Assembly: GCA_003241695.1 (NCBI GenBank)
Contig: QFPN01000003.1
Location: 62,001 to 126,000 of the forward strand
Direction of reading: 5' to 3'
Length of the DNA stretch: 64,000 nt
DNA from: Ancylobacter novellus
GTDB taxonomy: Bacteria > Pseudomonadota > Alphaproteobacteria > Rhizobiales > Methylopilaceae
A program made the translations under genes and the position numbers. This document shows, piece by piece, positions 33,365 through 40,835 of the stretch (the stretch's first letter is position 1; each line of letters begins with the position of its first letter). A model generated the notes under the pieces. The model was not told where the DNA came from. It ran no database searches and saw only the letters and a program-made list of their open reading frames with translations.

Positions 33365-35161
33365 ATGCGCCACGACGACGACCGTAAGACCACGACCGGC
33401 TCCGGCCTTTCGCGGCGCGACGCGCTGCGCCTCACTCTCGCGGCGGGCGCGTCCGCGACCGCGGTCACGATGCTGGTGGTGGACCCGGCCGAAGCCGCCG
33501 CCGCAGGCCCCTTCCTCCATGGCGTCGCGAGCGGCGATCCGCTGGCCGACCGCGTCGTGATCTGGACCCGCGTGACCAAGGCGGACGCCTCCGGACCGAT
33601 CGCGGTGAACTGGGCGGTGTCCGAGGATCCGGCGATGGGCTCCGTCGCGCGCAACGGTTCGGCCGAGGCGTCCGCCGACCGCGACTACACGGTCAAGGTC
33701 GACGTCGCCGGCCTGACGCCCGGCAAGACCTACTACTACCGCTTCACCGTCGACGGGGCCTCCTCGAAGGTCGGCCGCACCCGCACATTGCCGGTCGGCG
33801 CGGTCGACAGGCTGAAGCTCGCGGTGGTGTCCTGCTCCAACTACGAGCTCGGCTATTTCAACGCCTATCGCGAGATCGCTCGCCGCGACGATCTCGACGC
33901 CGTGCTTCACCTCGGCGACTACATCTACGAATACGGGCCGGGCCTCTCCGGCTACACGACGCCGGCGACCGCCGTCGGCCTCGCGCCGAAACCGCGCGAC
34001 AAGAAGCTGACGCCGCGCGAGGAGATCGTCTCGCTCGAGCAGTACCGGGCGCGCCACGCGCTCTACAAGACCGATCGCGACCTGCAGAAACTCCACGCCC
34101 GGCACGCCGTCATCAACATCTGGGACGACCATGAGGTCGCCAACGACGCCTGGAGGGGCGGCGCCGAGAACCACGATCCGGCGACCGAGGGCGACTGGCA
34201 GGCGCGCAAGCGCGCCGGAATCCGCGCCTTCTACGAATGGCTGCCGATCCGCGAGCCCGCCGACGGCGACCCGATCGACGAGACGACCGGCAACCCCGAC
34301 GACCTCTACCGCGTGTTCGACTTCGGCGATCTCGCCCGCCTCGTGATGATCGACACCCGCGAGGCCGGCCGCGACCAGCAGCTCTCCGGCGTGGAGCTCA
34401 TCCAGACCTACGCCGGGACGCCTCCGCAGGGTCCGTTCCCGAAAGACGTCCGAGACGGCGGCAAGGCCCGACAGCTCATGGGCCGGCGCCAGGTCGTATG
34501 GCTGGGAGAGCAGATCGCCGAGACGACGCAGACCTGGCAGCTCATCGGCAACCAGGTGCTGATGTTCTATCAGGCGGCGCCCGACGTCGCCGGCTCCACG
34601 GCGCTCGACGCCGCCGCCAAGGCGGCGCTGCTCAAGGATCTCGACACGGTCGGCGGCGCCGGCTTCGGGACCCAGATTTCGCAGCTCGGCGCGAACGGCC
34701 TGCCGTTCCCGCTCGCGGCCGACGCCTGGACCGGCTATCCGACCGCCCGCCTCAAGATGCTGAAGATGCTGTCGAAGGCCCCGAACCCCGTGGTCCTGAC
34801 CGGCGATTCCCACAACGCGTGGACCGCCAATCTCGTTCTGCCGGGCGAAACGCCGACGCCGGTCGCGCCGGAGTTCGGCGGCACCTCGGTGTCGTCGCCG
34901 GGCTACGAGCAGTATCTGCTGAACTCGTCTCCGGAGACGATCGCGGCCCTGTTCGTCGAGTCGAGCGCGGCCCGCCCGCAGACCGACCAGCTGATCTTCG
35001 CCGAGCAGCGCCGCCGCGGCTTCATGGTCGTCGAGGTGAAGCCGAAGACGGTCCTCGTCGACCACGTCTTCCTGTCGAGCGTGTTCGAGAAGAGCTACGT
35101 GACGGAAACCGTCCGGTTCCGCGTCAAGGCCGGCGCGAAGGCGGCGGCCCGGATCTCCTGA
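33365..35161 (+). CDS. phoD: Alkaline phosphatase D family protein, Tat-exported
   Basis: A 598-residue PhoD-type phosphodiesterase/phosphomonoesterase. The N-terminus SGLSRRDALRLTLAAGASAT is a twin-arginine signal. A PhoD N-terminal Ig-like domain follows (FLHGVASGDPLADRVVIWTRV, GLTPGKTYYYRFTVDG), then the metallophosphatase core with HLGDYIYEYG, IWDDHEVANDAW, GDSHNAWTANL and EFGGTSVSSPG, which supply the metal ligands. It would release phosphate from phosphodiesters in the periplasm. ATG 33365 has AGGGA upstream. It is divergent from the carbonic anhydrase gene and ends in a perfect hairpin shared with the next gene. Confidence 0.94.
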   Translation: MRHDDDRKTTTGSGLSRRDALRLTLAAGASATAVTMLVVDPAEAAAAGPFLHGVASGDPLADRVVIWTRVTKADASGPIAVNWAVSEDPAMGSVARNGSAEASADRDYTVKVDVAGLTPGKTYYYRFTVDGASSKVGRTRTLPVGAVDRLKLAVVSCSNYELGYFNAYREIARRDDLDAVLHLGDYIYEYGPGLSGYTTPATAVGLAPKPRDKKLTPREEIVSLEQYRARHALYKTDRDLQKLHARHAVINIWDDHEVANDAWRGGAENHDPATEGDWQARKRAGIRAFYEWLPIREPADGDPIDETTGNPDDLYRVFDFGDLARLVMIDTREAGRDQQLSGVELIQTYAGTPPQGPFPKDVRDGGKARQLMGRRQVVWLGEQIAETTQTWQLIGNQVLMFYQAAPDVAGSTALDAAAKAALLKDLDTVGGAGFGTQISQLGANGLPFPLAADAWTGYPTARLKMLKMLSKAPNPVVLTGDSHNAWTANLVLPGETPTPVAPEFGGTSVSSPGYEQYLLNSSPETIAALFVESSAARPQTDQLIFAEQRRRGFMVVEVKPKTVLVDHVFLSSVFEKSYVTETVRFRVKAGAKAAARIS

Positions 35162-35176
35162 CCCTACAGGCTCCCG

Positions 35177-35206
35177 CGGCGCTTTCGGATCACACCGAAA
35201 GCGCCG
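35177..35206. terminator. Perfect 12-bp convergent hairpin
   Basis: CGGCGCTTTCGG (35177-35188) and CCGAAAGCGCCG (35195-35206) form a perfect inverted repeat with a six-base loop between phoD and the convergent small membrane protein gene. It overlaps the last 17 bases of the latter. There is no T tract, so it acts either by hairpin alone or by protecting the mRNA 3' ends. Confidence 0.6.
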
Positions 35207-35486
35207 TCAGGGTCGCGGCGCCGATCACGAGGCTCCAGAGGCCGAGCAGCACGACGCCGATCAGGATGGCGAGGGCTGGACGCCGCGCGCCGAAGATCAG
35301 GTTGCGGGCCATGATGTAGGCGGCCCCGACGGTGACGACCGGGACCGCCGCCGCGGCCGTGACGCCCGGCTCCCGCAGCAAACGGAATCCCGCCCGCCGA
35401 CCTGTCGCCGCCTCGAACGCCGAAGCCGTCGCGCCCGAGACGGCGAAACCCAGAATCAGCGTCAGCGTGTCGAGCAGGAACGTCAT
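35190..35486 (-). CDS. Small membrane protein, unknown function
   Basis: 98 residues with three hydrophobic segments: about 2-22 (TFLLDTLTLILGFAVSGATA), 42-60 (TAAAAVPVVTVGAAYIMARN) and 70-96 (LAILIGVVLLGLWSLVIGAA). The last probably ends in the membrane. The N-terminal segment with ASAFEAATGRRAGFRLL resembles a conserved Rhizobiales inner-membrane protein of no known role. ATG 35486 has AGGAGGCTC just upstream on its strand, a strong ribosome-binding site, which supports a real gene. It is the last gene before phoD in the convergent arrangement. Confidence 0.75.
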   Translation of the reverse strand: MTFLLDTLTLILGFAVSGATASAFEAATGRRAGFRLLREPGVTAAAAVPVVTVGAAYIMARNLIFGARRPALAILIGVVLLGLWSLVIGAATLTALSV

Positions 35487-35542
35487 GAGAGCCTCCTGCC
35501 GTGCGCCGCAGCAAGAGGCGGGCCGTCCCGATACGGGACGGC

Positions 35543-35752
35543 TCAGTCGAGGTCGGTCTCGAGGATCGCCATCGAGAAATTGTAGGACAGGTCGCCGTCC
35601 TCGTCGTCGCGGAACAGCACGCCCATGAACTCCTCGCCGAGATAGACCTCGGCGGAATCGTCCTTGCGGGGCCGCGCCACCACACGGAAGGCCGGGTTCT
35701 GGAACGTCTTGCGCAGATAGGTCTGCACGCGCTCGAGCTCGCGTTTGTCCAA
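35543..35752 (-). CDS. DUF3126 family protein
   Basis: A 69-residue cytoplasmic protein with the complete DUF3126 sequence pattern: MDKRELERVQTYLRKTFQNP, VVARPRKDDSAEVYLGEEFMGVL, DDEDGDLSYNFSMAILE. The family is confined to alphaproteobacteria and has no known function. It is compact and highly acidic at the C-terminus. ATG 35752 has AAGGAGGATC upstream. It is spaced 56 bases from the membrane protein gene, so the two could share a transcript. Confidence 0.9.
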   Translation of the reverse strand: MDKRELERVQTYLRKTFQNPAFRVVARPRKDDSAEVYLGEEFMGVLFRDDEDGDLSYNFSMAILETDLD

Positions 35753-35877
35753 GAGATCCTCCTTGGGGAAGCGATCGCGGCGCCCGCGCTTCGCGGCGGC
35801 GCCGTCGTCAGGAAAGCGGTCGACGGCTTGCCATGCGGGACGGCCGGAGGCAACCGGAAGCGTCGGCCGTCACGCAT

Positions 35878-36195
35878 TCATTCGGCGTCGGGAGGACCGC
35901 CGTCGAGTTCGACGACGTAAGCATAGATCGCGTCCACTGTGTCCTCGGCGCGCGATCGGGCGTCGCTCTGGCTGCCCAGCCCCATATGGCCCGCCTCGAT
36001 CTCCATCAGGCCCTCGACGATGGCGCTTTTGCGCGCCCCGCGCTGGAGCAGACCAAAGGCGTCCCTAAGATAGCCGTCGTACTCGTCAGCGTATTCGGGT
36101 TGCGGCGGACCGATGCCGATCGGATCCCACAGCCGCCAGCCGATGTCCCGCAGCCGAGACAGCGCCACGGGCCGTCGATTTGGCGTCCTTGTCAT
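35878..36195 (-). CDS. Small hypothetical protein downstream of the histidine kinase
   Basis: 105 residues. LRDIGWRLWDPIGIGPPQPEYADEYDGYLRDAFGLLQRG followed by a helical ARSRAEDTVDAIYAYVV segment looks like a small soluble helical protein with a conserved WDPIG turn, a pattern I have seen in unannotated alphaproteobacterial proteins. No function can be assigned. It begins eight bases after the kinase stop codon and so is probably the last gene of the degP-regulator operon, in the position where glnE stands in some Rhizobiales. Confidence 0.65.
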   Translation of the reverse strand: MTRTPNRRPVALSRLRDIGWRLWDPIGIGPPQPEYADEYDGYLRDAFGLLQRGARKSAIVEGLMEIEAGHMGLGSQSDARSRAEDTVDAIYAYVVELDGGPPDAE

Positions 36196-36202
36196 GCCCC
36201 CA

Positions 36203-37648
36203 TCATTCCGCGGCCGCCCGCGGCGGCGGAAGCCGCTGCGGCTCCGGCGGACCGATGATCGCCGCGCCGACCTGCGGCAGGACGAGCGTCGCCTTGAGGC
36301 CGGGCGCGTTGTCGTCGAGCACGAGCTGCCCGCCGTGCAGCCGCGCGACGGCCGCGACCAGCGCGAGCCCCAGTCCCGAGCCGGGACGCGACCGGCTGCT
36401 GTCGAGCCGGACGAACCGCTCGACGGCGCGCGCCCGATCCTTGGCCAAAATGCCGGGTCCGCGGTCGGCGACGGAAATCTCCGCGTTCGATCCCGACGGG
36501 AGCGCGGAGACGGCCACCTGGTCGCCGCCGCCCTCCCCGGTCGCGTAGTTCAACGCGTTCTCGACGAGGTTCGCGACCACCTGCCCGATGAGTTCGCGGT
36601 TCGCCATCACCATGATCGAGGACGGAGCCTCGATCTTCAGCGCCGCCCCGCGCTCCTCGGCGAGCGGCTCGTAGAGCTCCGCCACCTCGCGCACGACGTC
36701 GGCGACGTCGACCTCGCCGAGCTGCCCCCTCGCCCCGCCGGACTCAGCGCGGGCGATCAGCAGAAGCGCGTTAAAGATCCGGATCATGCCGTCCGACTCG
36801 GCGATGATCTGCTCCATCGAAAGCCGCCAGTCCTCGTCGGAGCGCGCGTCGCGCAGCGCCGCCTCAGCGCGGTTCCGGAGCCGGGTGAGCGGGGTCTTGA
36901 GGTCGTGAGCGATGTTGTCCGACACCTCCTTCAGCCCGGCCATCAGCTCGTTGATGCGTTCGAGCATGGCGTTGACGGCTTCGGCGAGGCGGTCGAACTC
37001 GTCGCCGGAACCGGTCACGACGAGGCGTCCAGAGAGATCGCCCGCCATGATCGAACGGCTGGTCTCCGTCATCGCGTCGAGCCGCTTCAGCACGCGTCGC
37101 GCGACGAAGACGCCGCCGGCGAGGCCGAGCACCACCACGAGGGCGAGCGACCACTGAACCGCGTTCGCGATGACGCCCGCGAGCCGCTCCCTCTCCTCGG
37201 TGTCGCGGCCGACGAGAAGCCTGTAGCCGCCCGGCAGCACGAACACGCGCACCACGGCCGGATAGGGCGCGGTCTGCGTCTCGCCCACGCGCTGATAGGG
37301 CAATTCGCGCTCGCCGGCCTCCGCGAGCGAGGCGCCGGGCAGGCCCGAGACGTTGCCCGCGAGCGTGTCGCCGGTCGAGGTCGTGAGCAGGTAGAGCGAG
37401 CCGTTGCCCGCGCGGTTGGAGCGTTCGTCCACCACCGAGACGAGCTTGCGGATGCCGCCCTGCCGGTACTGCTCTGCGAGGCCGGTGATCTCGGCGTTGA
37501 CGGTGGCGTTGAGCTGGCCGGCGATCAGCGCGTTGGCGTGCCACGACACATAGGCCAGCACCACCATCGACAGCGCGGCGAACACCACCAGATAGGCGAG
37601 CGCCAGCTTGAAGGCCGTGGTTCGAAGAAGCTTACCGAGCGCCGTCAC
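36203..37648 (-). CDS. Sensor histidine kinase downstream of degP
   Basis: 481 residues. Transmembrane helix 1 is about 14-34, then a periplasmic sensor of about 130 residues, transmembrane helix 2 about 165-187 (WSLALVVVLGLAGGVFVARR), HAMP, and the H-box SDNIAHDLKTPLTRLRNR (His about 248). The ATPase boxes are N (LVENALNYA), G1 (VADRGPGI) and G2 (GSGLGLALVAAV). It overlaps the preceding response regulator by 17 bases, so they are cognate. The signal is unknown; the position behind the periplasmic protease degP and the ccm genes suggests an envelope or redox stress input (inference). Confidence 0.93.
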   Translation of the reverse strand: MTALGKLLRTTAFKLALAYLVVFAALSMVVLAYVSWHANALIAGQLNATVNAEITGLAEQYRQGGIRKLVSVVDERSNRAGNGSLYLLTTSTGDTLAGNVSGLPGASLAEAGERELPYQRVGETQTAPYPAVVRVFVLPGGYRLLVGRDTEERERLAGVIANAVQWSLALVVVLGLAGGVFVARRVLKRLDAMTETSRSIMAGDLSGRLVVTGSGDEFDRLAEAVNAMLERINELMAGLKEVSDNIAHDLKTPLTRLRNRAEAALRDARSDEDWRLSMEQIIAESDGMIRIFNALLLIARAESGGARGQLGEVDVADVVREVAELYEPLAEERGAALKIEAPSSIMVMANRELIGQVVANLVENALNYATGEGGGDQVAVSALPSGSNAEISVADRGPGILAKDRARAVERFVRLDSSRSRPGSGLGLALVAAVARLHGGQLVLDDNAPGLKATLVLPQVGAAIIGPPEPQRLPPPRAAAE

Positions 37649-38327
37649 GGATCATGTACCCCGCGCCGCGCACCGTGTGCAGCAACGGCTTGTCGAAGCC
37701 CTTGTCGATCTTCGAGCGCAGACGGGAGACATGGACGTCGATCACGTTGGTCTGGGGATCGAAATGATAGTCCCAGACATTCTCGAGCAACATGGTGCGC
37801 GTGACCACCTGGCCGGCGTTGCGCATCAGATATTCGAGCAGGCGGAACTCCCGCGGCTGCAGCGGCAGGTCCTGGCCGCCCCGCGTGACGGTGTGGGACA
37901 GCCGGTCGAGCTCGAGGTCGGCGATGCGGTAGACGGTGTCGGCGGCGCCGGCCTTGCCGCGCCGCGCAAGCGCCTCGACGCGGGCGAGCAGCTCCGCGAA
38001 GGCGTAGGGCTTGGTGAGATAGTCGTCGCCGCCGGCGCGCAGGCCCTGCACGCGGTCGTCCACCTGGCCGAGCGCCGACAGGATCAGAACCGGCGTCGTG
38101 AGCCCCTCGGCTTTCAGCCGGCCGATCAGCGACAGCCCGTCGAGCTTCGGCAGCATGCGGTCGACCACCAGCACGTCATAGGCGGCGTCGCCGCTCGCGA
38201 GCGCATAGCCCTCCTCGCCGTCCGCGGCGTGGTCCGCCACGTGTCCGGCTTCGGTGAAGGCCTTGACCACATAGGCCGCGGCCTCGCGGTCGTCTTCGAC
38301 GATGAGGAGCTTCATGGCCTGCGTCAT
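37632..38327 (-). CDS. OmpR-family response regulator, partner of the degP-linked kinase
   Basis: 231 residues: receiver domain (acidic pair VEDD, phosphoacceptor Asp about 56 in VVDRMLP, Lys in LTKPYAF) and a winged-helix DNA-binding domain (QPREFRLLEYLMRNAGQVVTRTMLLENVW, NVIDVHVSRLRSKID, HTVRGAGYMI). It belongs to the same subgroup as the regulator found between degP and a kinase in Rhizobium, Brucella and relatives. ATG 38327 or ATG 38315 (MKLLIVEDD) could be the start; nothing conserved lies before the latter. It lies 230 bp after degP. Confidence 0.93.
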   Translation of the reverse strand: MTQAMKLLIVEDDREAAAYVVKAFTEAGHVADHAADGEEGYALASGDAAYDVLVVDRMLPKLDGLSLIGRLKAEGLTTPVLILSALGQVDDRVQGLRAGGDDYLTKPYAFAELLARVEALARRGKAGAADTVYRIADLELDRLSHTVTRGGQDLPLQPREFRLLEYLMRNAGQVVTRTMLLENVWDYHFDPQTNVIDVHVSRLRSKIDKGFDKPLLHTVRGAGYMIRDGAR

Positions 38328-38557
38328 GACGCGGCTCCGGTTGCGCCGCAAGCGGCGCGTGAAAACTGGATCGGGGAGAAACCGCGCCCTGCCGCCGCGC
38401 GCGCCCCCGCGTGGGGCGGGGAAGGCCCGGACAAGGGACGCGTGCGGGGCGGGCTCCGCTTAGGCGGCGCGCGACCGGGGGGTGTCGCGCGCCGCCCGCA
38501 GAAGGCCCGGGGCGCGGCTCGGGGGGGACCGCGTCGCCCGGGTCATCGGCGGAAGGC

Positions 38558-40096
38558 CTATCCGGCCTTGCCGATCTCGATCGCGACGAAGCGCGTCGCG
38601 TCGTTGCGCTTGACGAGCAGGAGCACGGACTTCTTGCCGTTCTTCTGCGCCTCGTCGAGTTCGGAGGCGACGTCGGGGACCGACGACACGGTCTTGCCGC
38701 CGACCTTCAGGATGACGTCGCCCTGTTCGAGCTTGCCCGCGGCCGCGCCGTCCTCGTCGACATTCGTCACCACGAGGCCCTGGTCGCCCGCGCCCGCCGT
38801 CTTGGAGGCGGGAGAGACCTCGATGCCGAGACGGACCTTGCCGCTCTTGGCGTCGTCGTCCTCGTCGCCGGAGTTGAGCGAGGCCTGCTTGGGCTCGTCG
38901 GGAAGCGTGCCGAGCTTCAGCTCCTTGGTCTCTTCCTTGCCGTCCCGCCAGATGGTGAGCGTCACCGGCTTGCCCGGATCCATCGAGGCGATCTTGCGCG
39001 ACAGCTCGCGGGCGCCCGCGATCTCCTCGCCGTCGACCTTGAGGATGGTGTCGCCGGACTTCAGGCCGGCCTTCTCGCCGGGCGTGCCCTTCTGGGCCTC
39101 GGCCACCAGCGCGCCGGTCGCCTTCTTGAGGCCGATCGACTCCGCGATCTCGTCGGTCACCGGCTGGATCTGCACGCCGATGTAGCCGCGGGCGATCTTG
39201 CCGCCGTTCTTGAGCTTGTCGACGATGTCGATCGCGACCTCGGAGGGGATCGAGAACGCGATGCCGACATTGCCGCCGGACGGCGAGTAGATCGCGGTGT
39301 TCACGCCCACGACCTCGCCCTTCAGGTTGAAGGTCGGCCCGCCCGAGTTGCCGCGGTTCACCGCCGCGTCGATCTGCAGGAAGTCGTCATAGGGTCCGGC
39401 GCCGATGTCGCGGCCGCGGGCCGAGACGATGCCGGCCGTCACGGTGCCGCCGAGGCCGAAGGGGTTGCCGACCGCGATCACCCAGTCGCCGACGCGCGGG
39501 CCTTCAGGCGCGCCGAACTTCACGTATTTGAAGTCCTTGCGGTCGCCCTCGACCTTGAGCAGCGCAAGGTCGGTGCGCTGGTCGGTGCCGATGACCTTGG
39601 CCTTGAACGTGGTCTTGCCGTCGTCGGCGACCAGTTCGACGTCTTTGCCGCCCTGAACGACGTGGTTGTTGGTGACCACGTAGCCGTCGGCCGAGATGAA
39701 GAAGCCCGAGCCCTGGCTCATGCCGCGGGGGCGCGGGGCGCTCTTCGGTCCCTGGTTCTGGCCGAACTCCTTGAAGAAGCGCTTCAGCGGATGGCCGTCG
39801 GGGAGCTGGTCGAGCCCCGGAATCTTGGGCATGCCGCCCGGACCGCCGGCGCTGTCGTCTTCGACGGCGACGTTCTTGACCCGGACGCTGACGACCGCGG
39901 GCTTCACTCGGTCGACGACGTCGGCGAAGCTCGGGAGCTGCGGGCCGGCCTGGGGCTGGATTTCGGTCTGGGCGACCGCGGGGGTCGTCACGCTGGTGAG
40001 CGCCTCGGCGCCGATCGCGCCGGCGAGCGCGAGAGCGATCACGGAGGCCGCGATGGTCCGGCGGCGCGAGCTCCTCGCGGGCAGTTCGGTCGTCAT
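38558..40096 (-). CDS. degP: Do-family periplasmic serine endopeptidase
   Basis: A 512-residue HtrA/DegP. A signal segment RRRTIAASVIALALAGAIGA precedes the trypsin-like domain with the catalytic triad His145 (VTNNHVV), Asp176 (TDLALLKV) and Ser251 (NRGNSGGP). Two PDZ domains follow (GYIGVQIQPVTDEIAESIGL and VRLGIEVSPASKTAGAGDQGL), separated by an acidic linker. It degrades or refolds damaged periplasmic proteins. ATG 40096 has GGAGATTG upstream. It lies after ccmH and before an OmpR/kinase pair, an order conserved in Rhizobiales, which links cytochrome c assembly to envelope quality control. Confidence 0.95.
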   Translation of the reverse strand: MTTELPARSSRRRTIAASVIALALAGAIGAEALTSVTTPAVAQTEIQPQAGPQLPSFADVVDRVKPAVVSVRVKNVAVEDDSAGGPGGMPKIPGLDQLPDGHPLKRFFKEFGQNQGPKSAPRPRGMSQGSGFFISADGYVVTNNHVVQGGKDVELVADDGKTTFKAKVIGTDQRTDLALLKVEGDRKDFKYVKFGAPEGPRVGDWVIAVGNPFGLGGTVTAGIVSARGRDIGAGPYDDFLQIDAAVNRGNSGGPTFNLKGEVVGVNTAIYSPSGGNVGIAFSIPSEVAIDIVDKLKNGGKIARGYIGVQIQPVTDEIAESIGLKKATGALVAEAQKGTPGEKAGLKSGDTILKVDGEEIAGARELSRKIASMDPGKPVTLTIWRDGKEETKELKLGTLPDEPKQASLNSGDEDDDAKSGKVRLGIEVSPASKTAGAGDQGLVVTNVDEDGAAAGKLEQGDVILKVGGKTVSSVPDVASELDEAQKNGKKSVLLLVKRNDATRFVAIEIGKAG

Positions 40097-40129
40097 GGAT
40101 GTCAATCTCCGAGAGGGAAATCCCTTCGC

Positions 40130-40139
40130 CCCATATGGG
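40130..40139. promoter_or_regulatory. CCCATATGGG palindrome in the degP leader
   Basis: A perfect 10-bp palindrome lies about 35 bases upstream of the degP start within the 119-bp ccmH-degP gap, the most AT-rich part of this operon. It could be a regulator half-site pair or part of a degP-specific promoter; no known consensus is matched. Confidence 0.3.
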
Positions 40140-40215
40140 CGTATGACCGACATATTCACGAGGCCAATCTTACGCAGGCCTGTCCGCGGCATGAAAAATA
40201 CGTAAGCCGCCGCGA

Positions 40216-40716
40216 TCAGCTCCGCTTCGACGCGGCCTCCTCGCCGCCTTCGGAGGCGAGCAGCGCGTCGAGCCTTGCACGCTCGTCCTCGCTCAGCCCC
40301 TCGCCCTCCGCGCGCGATTTCCTGGCGCGCATCGCCCAGAGCAGATAGCCGACGAGGCCAAGGCCGAGAACCGCAGGAGCGAAGCCCCAGAGCAGCAGCG
40401 TCTCGCCGCGGACGCGCGGACGCAGCAGCACGAACTCGCCGTAGCGGTCGACGAGGAAGGCGAGGACCTGATCGTCGCTGTCGCCGGCCTTGACCCGCTC
40501 CCGCACGAGCAGCCGTAAATCTTTCGCGAGGGGCGCGTCCGAGTCGTCGATCGACTGGTTCTGGCAGACCATGCAGCGCAGTTCGTAGCCGAGCGCTCGG
40601 GCGCGCGCCTCGAGCGCCGGATCGGCGAGCTGCTCGCCAGGGTTCACGGCGAAGGCAGGAGCGAGGGAAAAACCGACGATCGCAGCGGCCAGCGCCGACC
40701 GGAAAAGGCGCGTCAT
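40216..40716 (-). CDS. ccmH: Cytochrome c-type biogenesis protein CcmH
   Basis: A 166-residue precursor with a signal/anchor (FRSALAAAIVGFSLAPAFA), the thiol motif LRCMVCQNQSIDDSDAPLAKDLR (Cys48, Cys51) in a three-helix fold, and a transmembrane helix at about 105-127 (LLLWGFAPAVLGLGLVGYLL). CcmH reduces or presents the apocytochrome CxxCH thiols to CcmF for heme ligation. The start ATG 40716 lies inside a dispersed palindromic repeat, which also supplies the GGGGG in front of it. It is last gene of ccmI-ccmE-ccmF-ccmH and precedes degP. Confidence 0.95.
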   Translation of the reverse strand: MTRLFRSALAAAIVGFSLAPAFAVNPGEQLADPALEARARALGYELRCMVCQNQSIDDSDAPLAKDLRLLVRERVKAGDSDDQVLAFLVDRYGEFVLLRPRVRGETLLLWGFAPAVLGLGLVGYLLWAMRARKSRAEGEGLSEDERARLDALLASEGGEEAASKRS

Positions 40717-40803
40717 CCCCCAGCTTGTCCGGGGGATCCAGATGTCAGCCGCTCCGCGCCCCACCATCCGGCCTGGATCCCCCGGACAAGCCGGGGGATG
40801 ACG
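40711..40803. repeat. Inverted pair of family 2 palindromes between ccmF and ccmH
   Basis: catcccccagcttgtccggg starts at 40714, and its near-perfect inverted copy (ctggatcccccggacaagcc onward) spans 40773-40803, about 30 bp apart. The left unit overlaps the first bases of ccmH. The same unit occurs after thrS (about 28534-28625). Confidence 0.78.
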
Positions 40804-40835
40804 ACGCGTCTGGCCGTGAATGCGGCGCAAACCCA

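Noticed and set aside
33191..35065. An 600-codon upstream extension of the gamma-carbonic anhydrase frame
   Set aside because: It lies wholly antisense to phoD, which has a complete set of family motifs; the carbonic anhydrase has a good ATG and ribosome-binding site at 33190.
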